A stretch of 64,000 nucleotides of DNA from Mycolicibacterium hippocampi (lineage in GTDB: Bacteria; Actinomycetota; Actinomycetes; Mycobacteriales; Mycobacteriaceae). The notes below the pieces were generated by a model, which searched no databases, was not told where the DNA came from, and was given only the letters and a program-made list of their open reading frames with translations. The position numbers were made by a program, and so were the translations under genes. Positions 18,990 through 27,969 of this stretch are shown piece after piece. The first letter of the stretch is position 1. The number at the start of each line of letters is the position of its first letter. Location: NCBI RefSeq assembly GCF_010723735.1, contig NZ_BLLB01000002.1, positions 1,922,001 through 1,986,000 of the forward strand, read 5' to 3'.

Positions 18990-20153
18990 TCATGATGCGC
19001 GGGCACGAGCAGTGACCGCCCGTCCGATCACCACACGCATGATTTCGTTGGTACCTTCCAGGATTCGGTGCACCCGCAGATCCCGGACGATCTTCTCCAG
19101 CCCGTACTCGGTGAGGTAGCCGTAGCCGCCATGTAACTGCAGCGCCTGGTCGGCCACCTCGTAACAGGCGTCGGTGACGTAGCGCTTGGCCATCGCGCAC
19201 AGCTCGACTTTGTCAGCGGTATCGGAGTCGAGCGCGGATGCCGCCCGCCACAACATGATCCGCGAAGTCTCCAACGACGTCGCCATATCGGCGAGGGTGA
19301 ACCGGATGGTGGGTTCGTCGATCAGCGGCCCGCCGAAAGCCTCCCGGTCACACAGGTACCGGGTGGCTTTCTGGTAGGCGGCCCGCGCACCGCCGAGCGA
19401 GCACGCGGCGATGTTGATGCGGCCGCCGTTGAGCCCGTTCATCGCGATCCCGAAACCGGTGCCCTCACCCTCCGGGCCGCCGAGCAACGCATCGGCGGGC
19501 ACCCGGACCTTGTCGAAGACGACCTGTGCGGTGGGTTGCGCGTTCCAGCCCATCTTTGCTTCGTTGGCGCCGAAACCGAGCCCGGGAGTGTCTTTTTCGA
19601 CAATGAACGCGGAGATACCGCGTGGGCCTTCTGCACCGGTGCGGGCCATCACCACATAGATGTCGGAGACCCCCGCTCCGGAGATGAACTGCTTGACCCC
19701 GTCGAGAACCCAGTCGGATCCGTCGCGAACCGCGCGCGTGCGCAGCGCCGAGGCGTCCGAACCCGCACCGGGCTCGGTGAGGCAATAGCTGGCGATCGAC
19801 TCCATGGTGGCCAGCTGGGGCACCCAGGTCTTTCGCTGCTCCGGTGTGCCGTAGCTGTCGATCATCCAGGCGCACATGTTGTGGATCGAGATGAACGACG
19901 CGACCGTCGGGTCGGCGGCGGCGAGTTCCTCGAAGATCCGCGCCGCGTCGAGCCGACGCAGCCCGCTGCCGCCGACCTCCTCCGAGCAGTAGATCGCGGC
20001 GATCCCGAGCTCGGCGGACGCACGCAGTACGTCGACGGGGAAGTGTTTGTCCGCATCCCAGTCAAGGGCATGCGGCGCAAGGCGTTTGGCGGCGAACGCA
20101 GCCGCCGTGTCGACGATGACGCGCTCGTCGTCATCCAACTCGAACAGGGACAT
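18990..20153 (-). CDS. fadE9: Acyl-CoA dehydrogenase FadE9, probable isobutyryl-CoA dehydrogenase
   Basis: 387 residues with the full acyl-CoA dehydrogenase fold: YCLTEPGAGSDASAL flavin/substrate motif, and near the C-terminus QLHGGYGYLTEY and RILEGTNEIMR, the latter with the catalytic Glu region typical of short-chain and branched enzymes. Between mmsA and mmsB the expected step is FAD-dependent oxidation of isobutyryl-CoA to methacrylyl-CoA in valine catabolism. Same order as Rv0751c-Rv0753c. 14 bp separate it from mmsA. Confidence 0.94.
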   Translation of the reverse strand: MSLFELDDDERVIVDTAAAFAAKRLAPHALDWDADKHFPVDVLRASAELGIAAIYCSEEVGGSGLRRLDAARIFEELAAADPTVASFISIHNMCAWMIDSYGTPEQRKTWVPQLATMESIASYCLTEPGAGSDASALRTRAVRDGSDWVLDGVKQFISGAGVSDIYVVMARTGAEGPRGISAFIVEKDTPGLGFGANEAKMGWNAQPTAQVVFDKVRVPADALLGGPEGEGTGFGIAMNGLNGGRINIAACSLGGARAAYQKATRYLCDREAFGGPLIDEPTIRFTLADMATSLETSRIMLWRAASALDSDTADKVELCAMAKRYVTDACYEVADQALQLHGGYGYLTEYGLEKIVRDLRVHRILEGTNEIMRVVIGRAVTARARAS

Positions 20154-20167
20154 CGGACTACTTCAGC

Positions 20168-21703
20168 TCAGTTCATTGTCGGGATGACGAACTCGGCGCC
20201 ATCCTTGATGCCCGACGGCCAGCGCTCGGTGACGGTCTTGACCTTGGTGTAGAACTGGATCGACGCGGGGCCGTGCTGGTTGAGATCGCCGAAGCCGGAA
20301 CGCTTCCAGCCGCCGAAGGTGTGGTAAGCCACCGGCACCGGGATCGGGACGTTGACGCCCACCATGCCGACCTGGACGCGGGACACGAAGTCACGGGCGG
20401 CGTCGCCGTCACGGGTGAAGATCGCCACGCCGTTGCCGTACTCGTGCTTCGACGGCAACGCCAGTGCTTCCTCGTAATCGGCAGCGCGCACGATGCACAG
20501 CACCGGACCGAAGATCTCGTCGGTGTAGATCGACATGTCGGCGGTGACGTGGTCGAACAGGGTGGGGCCGATGAAGTAGCCCTTCGACAGGTCTTGGTCA
20601 TCGAAGGTGAGTTCGTCGGTGCTGCGCTCGCGGCCGTCCACCACGAGTTCGGCACCTGCCTCGACGCCCTGACCGATGTAGTCGCGCACGCGTTCCAGTG
20701 CCGCGCCCGTGACCAGCGGCCCGTAGTCGGCCTTGGGGTCGAGGCTGTGCCCGACCCGCAGTTGGTTGACCCGCTCGACGAGTCTGTTGCGCAGCCGCTG
20801 CGCTGTTTCTTCACCCACCGGGACCGCGACGCTGATCGCCATGCAACGCTCGCCGGCACTGCCGTAGCCGGCGCCGATCAACGCGTCGACGGCCTGGTCG
20901 AGGTCCGCGTCGGGCATCACGATCATGTGGTTCTTGGCGCCACCGAAGCACTGGGAGCGTTTCCCGTGGGCGGCGGCGGTGGAGTAGATGTACTGCGCGA
21001 TATCGGAGGAGCCGACGAAGCCGACGGCTTGGATGTCGGGATGGGTGAGGATGGCGTCGACCGCCTCCTTGTCGCCCTGGACGACCTGGAAGACCCCGGC
21101 GGGCAGTCCGGCCTCTCCGAAGAGTTCGGCCAGGCGCACCGGCACCGAGGGGTCGCGCTCGGAAGGCTTGAGGATGAACGCGTTTCCGCATGCCAGTGCT
21201 GGACCGGCCTTCCACAGCGGGATCATCGCGGGGAAGTTGAACGGCGTGATGCCGGCGACGACGCCGAGCGGTTGGCGGATGGAGTAGACGTCGATGCCGC
21301 CGCCGGCGCCCTCGGTGAACTCACCTTTGAGCAGGTGTGGGATGCCGATGGCAAATTCGATGACCTCGATGCCGCGCTGGATGTCGCCCTTGGAGTCGGG
21401 GACGGTCTTGCCGTGTTCGAGACTGAGCAGTTCGGCCAACTCGTCGACGTGCTGGTTGACCAGGTCGATGAACTTCATCATCACCCGGGCCCGCCGCTGG
21501 GGATTCCAGGCGGCCCACTCCTTCTGCGCTTCCACGGCCGTGGCCACTGCGGTGTCGACGTCGGCCGCGCTCGCCAGGACGACCTGCGCCTGCACTTCGC
21601 CGGTGCTGGGGTTCAACACGTCGGCGGTGCGGCTGGACTGCAGTTCGGTGCGCTTGCCTTCGATGAAGTGGGGGATCCGGGTGGCCGCCGTCGTTGAAGT
21701 CAT
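20168..21703 (-). CDS. mmsA: Methylmalonate-semialdehyde dehydrogenase (CoA-acylating)
   Basis: 511-residue ALDH6-family enzyme; converts methylmalonate semialdehyde plus CoA to propionyl-CoA. Catalytic Cys is C287 in GSAGERCMAISVAV; GITPFNFPAMIPLWK is the ALDH6 signature; the C-terminal FGGWKRSGFGDLNQHG is also characteristic. The general-base Glu of hydrolytic ALDHs is absent as expected for a CoA-acylating enzyme. First gene of the valine operon. A ribosome-binding site (GAGAGGAA) precedes the ATG. Confidence 0.96.
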   Translation of the reverse strand: MTSTTAATRIPHFIEGKRTELQSSRTADVLNPSTGEVQAQVVLASAADVDTAVATAVEAQKEWAAWNPQRRARVMMKFIDLVNQHVDELAELLSLEHGKTVPDSKGDIQRGIEVIEFAIGIPHLLKGEFTEGAGGGIDVYSIRQPLGVVAGITPFNFPAMIPLWKAGPALACGNAFILKPSERDPSVPVRLAELFGEAGLPAGVFQVVQGDKEAVDAILTHPDIQAVGFVGSSDIAQYIYSTAAAHGKRSQCFGGAKNHMIVMPDADLDQAVDALIGAGYGSAGERCMAISVAVPVGEETAQRLRNRLVERVNQLRVGHSLDPKADYGPLVTGAALERVRDYIGQGVEAGAELVVDGRERSTDELTFDDQDLSKGYFIGPTLFDHVTADMSIYTDEIFGPVLCIVRAADYEEALALPSKHEYGNGVAIFTRDGDAARDFVSRVQVGMVGVNVPIPVPVAYHTFGGWKRSGFGDLNQHGPASIQFYTKVKTVTERWPSGIKDGAEFVIPTMN

Positions 21704-21726
21704 TGGTGCGTTCCTCTCGCCTAGAT

Positions 21727-21742
21727 ACTTGGATATCCTAGT
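21727..21742. promoter_or_regulatory. Palindromic putative operator before mmsA
   Basis: ACTTGGATATCCTAGT: a perfect GGATATCC core (21731-21738) with flanks symmetrical except for one pair. It ends about 25 bp upstream of the mmsA ATG, in the 90-bp gap after the IclR gene stop, a position that suits repressor binding near the transcription start. The regulator is unknown. Confidence 0.45.
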
Positions 21743-21793
21743 AATGCGGGGAGGGCGTTGGCAAGGGTTGCCCGTTTCTCGGAACCCGGTTTT

Positions 21794-22567
21794 TCAGGGC
21801 AGCTTGCGCGCGATCTCGTTGGCGCCCGCAACAACTTGTGCACCAGCGTGTTCGAGGTTCTCGGCGGTCAACCGGTGGGTGAGGAAGCTGATGCTCAGCG
21901 CGTACCGCGAGGGACCGCCGCCGGCGGTGGGTACGGCGGCGGCCACGCAGGTCAGTTCTTCGGCGGCCTCTTCCCGGTCGACTGCGAAACCCCTCTCCCG
22001 GATGTCCTCGATCTCGGCGGCCAGCTGTTTCGTCGACGTGATCGTGTGAGGGGTCAGCGCCGGCAGGCCCGTGGACGCAACGATGTCGCGCCAGACGCTG
22101 TCGGGCATGCTCGCCATGAGCGACTTGCCCAGGGCCGACGCATGCCAAGGGTCGGTCTGTCCGACGTCGCTGACCTTCTTCACCGCCCGGCGGCTCTCGA
22201 CGACTTCGAGAATGACCACGCGGCGTTCCTTGTGCATGGCGAAGTTCACCGTCTCGTTGAACTCGAGCATGAGTCGTTCCATGGTGGCCAGTACTGCGTC
22301 GGAGGGCACCTGTCCGGCGAACGCGCGTTGTCCCAGTCGGAAGATCTCCCAGCCGAGACGGTACTGGGCTGCGTTGTAGCGCTCCACATATCCCAGCGCC
22401 GCCAGGCTGGTCAGGTAGCGCGACACAGTGGCCTCGTTCAGCTCTGTGCGCCTTGCGATTTCGGTGAGATTGCCGCCTTCGGCTTCTGCAACTGCGCTGA
22501 GAATCCGGGCGGTGCGTTCGACGCCGATCAGGTTCGTGCTCTTCTCCGGGCGCGCGTCGGTTTTCAC
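21794..22567 (-). CDS. IclR-family transcriptional regulator
   Basis: About 257 residues from GTG at 22567 (start uncertain, no clear ribosome-binding site; the frame is open for 26 more codons). N-terminal winged helix: TARILSAVAEAEGGNLTEIARRT and recognition helix EATVSRYLTSLAALGYVERY; C-terminal IclR effector domain with HASALGKSLMASMP and GFAVDREEAAEELTCVAAAV. It lies divergent to the TIM-barrel/aldolase operon and upstream of mmsA on the same strand, so it could control either. The inverted repeat centred on the divergent promoter points to the aldolase operon. Confidence 0.9.
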   Translation of the reverse strand: MKTDARPEKSTNLIGVERTARILSAVAEAEGGNLTEIARRTELNEATVSRYLTSLAALGYVERYNAAQYRLGWEIFRLGQRAFAGQVPSDAVLATMERLMLEFNETVNFAMHKERRVVILEVVESRRAVKKVSDVGQTDPWHASALGKSLMASMPDSVWRDIVASTGLPALTPHTITSTKQLAAEIEDIRERGFAVDREEAAEELTCVAAAVPTAGGGPSRYALSISFLTHRLTAENLEHAGAQVVAGANEIARKLP

Positions 22568-22629
22568 CCAGTGAAGGTTACCAGTACGCAGTGAGGGGCT
22601 TCGGCGACGGCGCTGAAATCGGCTTCCTG

Positions 22630-22658
22630 TTGACACGGCCCGCAACGTCTCCTAGATT
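22630..22658 (+). promoter_or_regulatory. Strong predicted promoter of the aldolase operon
   Basis: Perfect -35 TTGACA (22630-22635), 17-bp spacer, -10 TAGATT (22653-22658). It drives rightward toward the gene at 22722, with an expected start near 22665 and a leader of roughly 55 bp. The 154-bp divergent gap with the IclR gene is otherwise accounted for by the operator and ribosome-binding site. Confidence 0.7.
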
Positions 22659-22693
22659 TTCATTCAGCGCAGCCAAATATCACTGAATGAAAA
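22657..22693. promoter_or_regulatory. Inverted repeat overlapping the promoter, putative IclR operator
   Basis: Left arm TTTTCATTCAG (22657-22667), 15-bp spacer, right arm CTGAATGAAAA (22683-22693); the arms are exact reverse complements over 11 bp. The site overlaps the last two bases of the -10 and covers the expected transcription start, which fits repression released by an inducer. The adjacent divergent IclR gene is the obvious candidate regulator. Confidence 0.6.
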
Positions 22694-22721
22694 ATAGGGG
22701 ACGATCCCCGAAGGAGATGCC

Positions 22722-23684
22722 ATGCCCACCGCCGCCGGCAGCCGTTCATCACAGGTCGACGGAGCCAGCATTCTGGCTTCGCAAGGTCTGCTGTCGGCCG
22801 ACGACCACACCCTCGCCCCGTCCACGAAGGCATTCGACGACGGCGGGGCATACCGGCTGGAAATCTCAGGTGTGGAACGTCTTTCGACCCTCGAGGTGCT
22901 GCTGGACGAGGCGCACAAGCAGGACGTGTTCATCCACCGCATCATCGCGTTCGGTGGCGGGGCGACATTGTTGACCACCGGCGAGCTCGGCGACGTCGCC
23001 GAACTGGCCGCAGAGAACGACATCGAGCTGATAGCCGTCCCCGGTCCCCGGACCGGATGGGATCTCGGGCGCCAGGCGCTGAGCACCGAGGGGCAGGCAG
23101 GCGGTCGTCGGGTGCGCGGCCTGGACAACGTCCGGTACCTGCTCGACGACTACCTGCGCGTGTTCTCGACCGGCATCCGCGGCGTACTCGTCTGGGACGA
23201 GGGAGTTCTCGACATCCTGAACAAGGCGCGCGACGCCGGACACATCCCCGCCGATGCGAAGTTCAAGATCTCGGTGTACGCGGGTCACGCCAACCCGGCA
23301 TCCATCCAAATCCTGCAGGATCTCGGCGCCGACAGCGTCAACCCCGTGGGCGATCTGAGCCGGCCGATGCTCGCCGCCATCCGTCGTTCGGTGGACATCC
23401 CACTCGATGTCTGGGCGGAGACGTTCGAGTCCTTCGGCGGGATGAACCGGTTGTGGGAAGCCGGGGACATCGCGCGGGTGGCAGGGCCGGTGTACTTCAA
23501 GATCGAGCCGGGTGAATCCGAGGCGGTCATGTACAACGGCTGGGTCCGGCCGGAATTCCACGAGGAACTCATCCGGCACAAGGTCCGCCACGCCGCGATC
23601 CTCAACGAACTGGCCCGCACCAGTGCCCCGGACGTGGCGGTGTCGCCCCGTCCTCGCACGGTCGCCCCCGTCCTCACCAACTGA
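22722..23684 (+). CDS. Uncharacterised TIM-barrel-like protein (possibly peptidase-U32-like)
   Basis: 320 residues, no signal peptide or membrane segment. I do not recognise a defined enzyme. Alternating strand/helix segments (FIHRIIAFGGG, IELIAVPGPRTGW, FKISVYAGHANPASIQILQDLGADSVNP, DIPLDVWAETFESFGGMNRL, PVYFKIEPGE) suggest an alpha/beta barrel; such proteins are sometimes labelled U32-family peptidase, but the match is uncertain and a barrel lyase or isomerase is as likely. An excellent AAGGAG ribosome-binding site precedes the ATG. First gene of the operon with the acetaldehyde dehydrogenase (6 bp downstream) and the aldolase, so a role in generating or channelling their substrate is inferred. 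Confidence 0.6.
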   Translation: MPTAAGSRSSQVDGASILASQGLLSADDHTLAPSTKAFDDGGAYRLEISGVERLSTLEVLLDEAHKQDVFIHRIIAFGGGATLLTTGELGDVAELAAENDIELIAVPGPRTGWDLGRQALSTEGQAGGRRVRGLDNVRYLLDDYLRVFSTGIRGVLVWDEGVLDILNKARDAGHIPADAKFKISVYAGHANPASIQILQDLGADSVNPVGDLSRPMLAAIRRSVDIPLDVWAETFESFGGMNRLWEAGDIARVAGPVYFKIEPGESEAVMYNGWVRPEFHEELIRHKVRHAAILNELARTSAPDVAVSPRPRTVAPVLTN

Positions 23685-23690
23685 TCACCG

Positions 23691-24623
23691 ATGACCGACC
23701 CCGTGACACCGCCTCGGCGCACGGCCATCATCGGCTCGGGGAACATCGGTACCGACCTGATGCACAAGCTACGGCGGTCGGCGCTGCTGGACGTGGCCGT
23801 CATGGTCGGAATCGACCCCGAGAGCGACGGTCTCGCCAGAGCCGCCGCGCTGGATGTCGCGGTGACGGCTGCAGGGGTGGACGGTCTCGTCGAGATGCGC
23901 GAGTTCGACGACATCGACGTGATCTTCGACGCGACCAGCGCTGCCGCGCATCGCATGAACCACGCCAGGCTCGCACCCACCGACCGGCTGGTCATCGACC
24001 TCACTCCCGCTGCCCTCGGGCCCTTTGTCGTGCCTGCGGTCAACCTGGCCGGCCTGGCCGGCGAGCGCAATCTGAACATGGTGACATGTGGCGGTCAGGC
24101 CACCATCCCGATCGTCGGGGCGCTCTCGGCGACCGCCCAGGTGTACTACGCCGAGATCGTCGCATCGATCTCCTCGCGTTCGGCGGGTCCCGGGACCCGG
24201 GCCAGCATCGACGAGTTCACCAGGACCACGGCACGGGCCATCGAGACAGTAGGAGGCGCGCAACGCGGCAAGGCGATCATCGTGCTCAACCCGGCAGAAC
24301 CGCCGATGATCATGCGCGACACCGTGGCCGCCCTGGTGTCGGCCGTGGACGAGTCCGTGATCACCGACGCCGTGGTCGCCATGGTCGCCGAGGTCGCACG
24401 GTACGTTCCCGGCTACCGACTCAGGCAACAGGTGATGATCTCCCCGGTGCCCCAACAGGATCCGCGACGCAGGCTGGTCGCAGAGATCGGGCGGGACGCC
24501 GACCTCTCACAGGTGACGGTCCTCCTCGAGGTGGAAGGAGCCGGTGACTACCTGCCCGCCTACGCCGGCAACCTCGACATCATGACCGCCGCCGCTGTCC
24601 GGGTCGCGGAGGTAGCGCAGTGA
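23691..24623 (+). CDS. Acetaldehyde dehydrogenase (acylating), MhpF/DmpF/HsaG family
   Basis: 310 residues; converts acetaldehyde (or propionaldehyde) + NAD + CoA to acyl-CoA. Rossmann motif [13 protein letters not shown], catalytic Cys133 in [13 protein letters not shown], and C-terminal [11 protein letters not shown], all characteristic of the aldolase-associated enzyme. Members of the family form a channelling complex with the partner aldolase, whose start codon overlaps this gene's stop by 4 bp. The usual extradiol-cleavage pathway genes are missing around it, so the aldehyde source must differ. Mycobacteria also carry a cholesterol-pathway paralogue (HsaG) elsewhere. Confidence 0.93.
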   Translation: MTDPVTPPRRTAIIGSGNIGTDLMHKLRRSALLDVAVMVGIDPESDGLARAAALDVAVTAAGVDGLVEMREFDDIDVIFDATSAAAHRMNHARLAPTDRLVIDLTPAALGPFVVPAVNLAGLAGERNLNMVTCGGQATIPIVGALSATAQVYYAEIVASISSRSAGPGTRASIDEFTRTTARAIETVGGAQRGKAIIVLNPAEPPMIMRDTVAALVSAVDESVITDAVVAMVAEVARYVPGYRLRQQVMISPVPQQDPRRRLVAEIGRDADLSQVTVLLEVEGAGDYLPAYAGNLDIMTAAAVRVAEVAQ

Positions 24624-25624
24624 CCGTCGAGATCTACGTCCAGGACGTCACGCTCCGAGACGGCATGCACGCGGTCGGTCACTCGTTCTCCCTGTCCGAC
24701 ACCAAACGCATCGCGCGGGCCCTCGATCTGGCGGGGGTCTCGGCCATCGAGGTCGCCCACGGAGACGGCCTCGCGGGGGGCGGACTCACTTACGGAGCAG
24801 GCGCCCACAGCGACACCGAGTGGATCGCCGCAGCCGCGGACGTCATCCGGAATGCCCGTCTGACAACGCTGTTGATCCCCGGCATCGGCACCGTGGACGA
24901 TCTGCGTGCGGCCGTCGACGTCGGCGTCACCTCGGTGCGGATCGCGACACACTGCACCGAGGCCGATATCGCCCGCCAGCACATCTCCACCGCGCGGGCG
25001 CTGGGGCTCGATGTGGCCGGGTTCCTGATGATGGCTCATCTCGCCGGGCCGGACCAGTTGGCAGCACAGGCCAAGATCATGGAAGACGCCGGCGCGCAGT
25101 GCGTCTACGTGACCGACTCAGGTGGCCGCCTCACGATGTCCGACATGCGGGACCGGGTGCGGGCATACCGTGCGAACCTTGATCCCGCCACCACGATCGG
25201 GGTCCACGCCCATCACAACCTCGCACTCGGAGTGGCCAATTCGATCACCGCGGTGGAAGAGGGGGCCCACCGGGTCGATGCGTCCCTCACCGGTCTCGGT
25301 GCGGGGGCAGGGAACTGTCCTCTGGAGGTTTTTGTCGCGATAGCCGAACTCAACGGCTGGGCGCACGGCTGCGATCTGTTCGGTTTGATGGACGCCGCCG
25401 ACGATCTCGTCCGACCCCTGCAGCAGCGACCCGTGCGAGTGGACCGGGAGACGCTGACCCTGGGCTACGCCGGCGTGTACTCCAGCTTTCTGCTCCACGC
25501 CGAGCGTATCGCCACCGAAGTGGGCATCGGTGCCCGCGAACTGCTGGTCGAAGCCGGCCGCAGGTCGATGGTCGGCGGTCAAGAGGACCTGCTCATCGAT
25601 CTCGCGCTCGATATGAGGAGGTGA
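24620..25624 (+). CDS. 4-hydroxy-2-oxovalerate aldolase, MhpE/DmpG/HsaF family
   Basis: 334-residue DRE-TIM metallolyase; splits 4-hydroxy-2-oxopentanoate into pyruvate and acetaldehyde. TLRDGMHA gives the catalytic Arg13, metal ligand Asp14 and base His17; H196 and H198 in VHAHHN complete the divalent-metal site; [13 protein letters not shown] is the conserved phosphate-free pyruvate-site loop. The C-terminal communication domain that docks the acylating dehydrogenase is present ([12 protein letters not shown]). GTG start overlaps the dehydrogenase stop (GTGA). Together they form one bifunctional complex. Confidence 0.93.
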   Translation: MTVEIYVQDVTLRDGMHAVGHSFSLSDTKRIARALDLAGVSAIEVAHGDGLAGGGLTYGAGAHSDTEWIAAAADVIRNARLTTLLIPGIGTVDDLRAAVDVGVTSVRIATHCTEADIARQHISTARALGLDVAGFLMMAHLAGPDQLAAQAKIMEDAGAQCVYVTDSGGRLTMSDMRDRVRAYRANLDPATTIGVHAHHNLALGVANSITAVEEGAHRVDASLTGLGAGAGNCPLEVFVAIAELNGWAHGCDLFGLMDAADDLVRPLQQRPVRVDRETLTLGYAGVYSSFLLHAERIATEVGIGARELLVEAGRRSMVGGQEDLLIDLALDMRR

Positions 25625-25719
25625 ATATTCCTTTCGCCTATGTGCTCCCGGACGGTTGCCGAGCACGTGGACACGCAGTTCCCCCCGCGAACACCACAAT
25701 CCATGAGAGATGAACGACT

Positions 25720-27270
25720 ATGGAGAATGTCACTCAATCCTTACCACCACAACGGCCGGTAGCCACTGCGTCGTCGGCATCGCCGCCCGCCACCACGCCT
25801 GGCGGCGGGCGGCGAAACCACGGGCTCAAAGCCAACACCCTGGGCGTCCCCAGCATCTTCTTCTACATCATCGCCGCGGCATCCCCGCTGACGGTCGTTG
25901 TCGCGCTGTTCCCCATCATCATCGGCGCCGGCAACGGAATCGGGATGCCCGGCGCGTTCGTGATCGCCGCGGTGGTGTTGATGATCTTCGCAGTCGGCTA
26001 CGTGGCGATGAGCCGTCACGTCACCAACGCCGGCGCGTTCTACGCCTATGTCACGCTCGGGCTCGGGCGGATCCCCGGGCTCGGGTCGGCCTCGCTGGCG
26101 ATCTTCGCCTACAACGCCATCCAGGCCGGTCTGTACGGTGGTTTCGGTTACTACGCAGCTGAATTGCTCAATCCTGCTCTCGGGCTGAGCATTCCCTGGT
26201 GGGCCTACGCGTTCGTCGGGCTGATCCTCTGTCTGGGTGTCGGCGTGCAGGGGGTGCACTCCGGCGCCAAGGTGCTGGGCGTCTTCCTGACGCTGGAAGT
26301 CCTGATGATCACAGTCCTCAGCGTGTTCAGTGTCTTCGGCGACGCGGTGCCGGTATCTGAGTTCTCCTTGGAGCCGTTCAACCCCAGTGTCGTGCTCGGC
26401 GGCGCATTCGGAGTCGCGCTGATGTTCGCTCACGCATCGTTCATCGGTTTCGAAGGGTCGGCCATCTACGGCGAAGAAGCCCACGATCCGGCGCGGACCA
26501 TTCCTCGCGCCACCTACCTCTCGATCGCCTTCATGGGGATCCTGTATGCGGTGTCAGGCTGGTTGATCATGAATGCGCTCGGGTTGGACAACGTGGTCGC
26601 GATCGCCACCGACACCGGCGGCAACTTCATCTTCGTCGCCAGCGACACGATCATCGGGCACAACATCTCCCTGCTGTTCCAACTCCTGATCGTCACAGCG
26701 ACTTTCGCGGCCATCGTGACCTTCCACAACAACGTCTCGCGGTACCTGTTCTCGCTCGGCCGTCAGACATTGGTGTGGCAACCGCTGGGATGGACGTTGC
26801 CGGGGCGTCAGACGCCGTGGGTGGCCTCCATCGTCCAGAGCGGCACCGTCGGAATCGTCATCGCCGCGTTCGCGATCGCCGGCCAGGACCCCTTTGCGAC
26901 GCTGTTCACCTGGGCGACCGGGATCGGGACCATCGCCGTGATCTTCTCGCAACTGGTGGCGGGGATCGCGATCTTCGTGTTCTTCCGCCGGTCCGAGGTC
27001 GACAAACGGCGGTGGAACACCGTCGTCGCGCCGATTCTGGCGATCATCGGACTGGGTTCCTTCTTCGTCCTGACGTTGACCAGCCTCGACGTTCTGCTGG
27101 GTGTGCAGGGCGCCACGGCGGTGCTCATGCTCTCGCTGGTCTTCCTGGCGTTGCTGGCGGGCATGGGGTACGGCCTGTACCTGCGGTTCTTCGCGCCGGC
27201 GAAGTACGCGCTCGTGGGCAAAGCGCTCAACGAGCGGGAATTGGAAGAGCCGGCGCCCGAAGCGGTGTGA
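25720..27270 (+). CDS. APC-family amino acid/polyamine permease
   Basis: 516 residues with about 12 hydrophobic membrane segments starting near residue 45 after a polar, Pro-rich cytosolic N-terminus. The APC signature region is seen in FFYIIAAASPLTVV (unwound TM1) and the TM6-like FAHASFIGFEGSAIYGEEAHDPARTIPRA, a block shared with putrescine/amino acid/polyamine-type transporters. Substrate not predictable. 95 bp separate it from the aldolase gene; that gap holds only a 6-bp-arm inverted repeat (GTGCTC/GAGCAC) and a ribosome-binding site, so it is probably still in the same transcript. Confidence 0.87.
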   Translation: MENVTQSLPPQRPVATASSASPPATTPGGGRRNHGLKANTLGVPSIFFYIIAAASPLTVVVALFPIIIGAGNGIGMPGAFVIAAVVLMIFAVGYVAMSRHVTNAGAFYAYVTLGLGRIPGLGSASLAIFAYNAIQAGLYGGFGYYAAELLNPALGLSIPWWAYAFVGLILCLGVGVQGVHSGAKVLGVFLTLEVLMITVLSVFSVFGDAVPVSEFSLEPFNPSVVLGGAFGVALMFAHASFIGFEGSAIYGEEAHDPARTIPRATYLSIAFMGILYAVSGWLIMNALGLDNVVAIATDTGGNFIFVASDTIIGHNISLLFQLLIVTATFAAIVTFHNNVSRYLFSLGRQTLVWQPLGWTLPGRQTPWVASIVQSGTVGIVIAAFAIAGQDPFATLFTWATGIGTIAVIFSQLVAGIAIFVFFRRSEVDKRRWNTVVAPILAIIGLGSFFVLTLTSLDVLLGVQGATAVLMLSLVFLALLAGMGYGLYLRFFAPAKYALVGKALNERELEEPAPEAV

Positions 27271-27308
27271 GCCCGGCAACGCTGGAAGTCCTGCGCGCAT
27301 GCCGACCG

Positions 27309-27350
27309 TTAGGTACGTTTGTACGTACCGATACGTACAAACGTTCCTAA
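27309..27350. promoter_or_regulatory. 42-bp near-perfect palindrome, putative TetR operator
   Basis: Two 21-bp half-sites symmetrical at 19 of 21 positions, with no spacer. The left half begins TTAGGTACGTTTGTACGTA and the right half ends GTACAAACGTTCCTAA. It contains nested repeats of GTACGT, so it could bind two dimers. It ends 14 bp before the tetR start and overlaps its leader, fitting autorepression. Much longer than a typical 16-20-bp TetR site. Confidence 0.75.
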
Positions 27351-27364
27351 ACGGAAGGTGGCAG

Positions 27365-27937
27365 ATGGCCTCCGCCCCCCGGCGCGCACGTCGTCATGAC
27401 CCGAACAGAAAGGAGCTCATCGTGGAGTCGGCACTCACTGTCCTCGCGCGCGACGGCGTCGCCGGCATCACCCATCGTGCGATTGGACAAGCGGCCGACG
27501 TCCCTCTCGGTTCCATCACGTACCACTTCGCGACGCTGGACGACATCGTCAAGCTGGCGTTCCAGACCCACGTCGAGAAGCTCGCGACGCGCTTCGAGGA
27601 GCGGCTGGCCGCGTGCGATCCACAGCAGGACCTCATCGAGTGCATCGTGTTGGCGATCACCGAGGATCTCGCCGCCAACCCCAACGAACTGGCCGTGACC
27701 TACGAACTGTACGGCGACGCGGTACGCAGGGACGACAACAAGCGCATCACCCAGGCGTGGATGGAGCGCGCCGAAGATGCCCTGGCCCAGCATTTCGACC
27801 GCCAGACCGCACGTCTGCTCGACGTTGTGATCGAAGGCCTGATGGTGCACATGTCCATTGCTCAACAACCGATTTCGCACGACGCTGTGCGCGCACTCCT
27901 GACCACGGCTGCCAATGCCGGCACCGCGGCCACCTGA
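27365..27937 (+). CDS. TetR-family transcriptional regulator
   Basis: 190 residues from ATG at 27365 with GGAAGG upstream; the longer open frame overlaps the permease and is not family-like. N-terminal HTH: IVESALTVLARDGVAGITHRAIGQAADVPLGSITYHF, the last part being the recognition helix. The C-terminal ligand domain resembles the BetI/YjdC-type TetR_C group (QAWMERAEDALAQHF). Directly follows a 42-bp palindrome and precedes the aldehyde dehydrogenase by 32 bp, so it likely controls the downstream four genes and itself. Confidence 0.92.
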   Translation: MASAPRRARRHDPNRKELIVESALTVLARDGVAGITHRAIGQAADVPLGSITYHFATLDDIVKLAFQTHVEKLATRFEERLAACDPQQDLIECIVLAITEDLAANPNELAVTYELYGDAVRRDDNKRITQAWMERAEDALAQHFDRQTARLLDVVIEGLMVHMSIAQQPISHDAVRALLTTAANAGTAAT

Positions 27938-27969
27938 ACACCCCTGTCACAACAACGAACGGAGTCGAC

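Noticed and set aside
20273..21697. 474-codon open frame on the plus strand over mmsA
   Set aside because: Antisense to a highly conserved dehydrogenase; composition (GDD/HVDV repeats) is that of a frame shadow.
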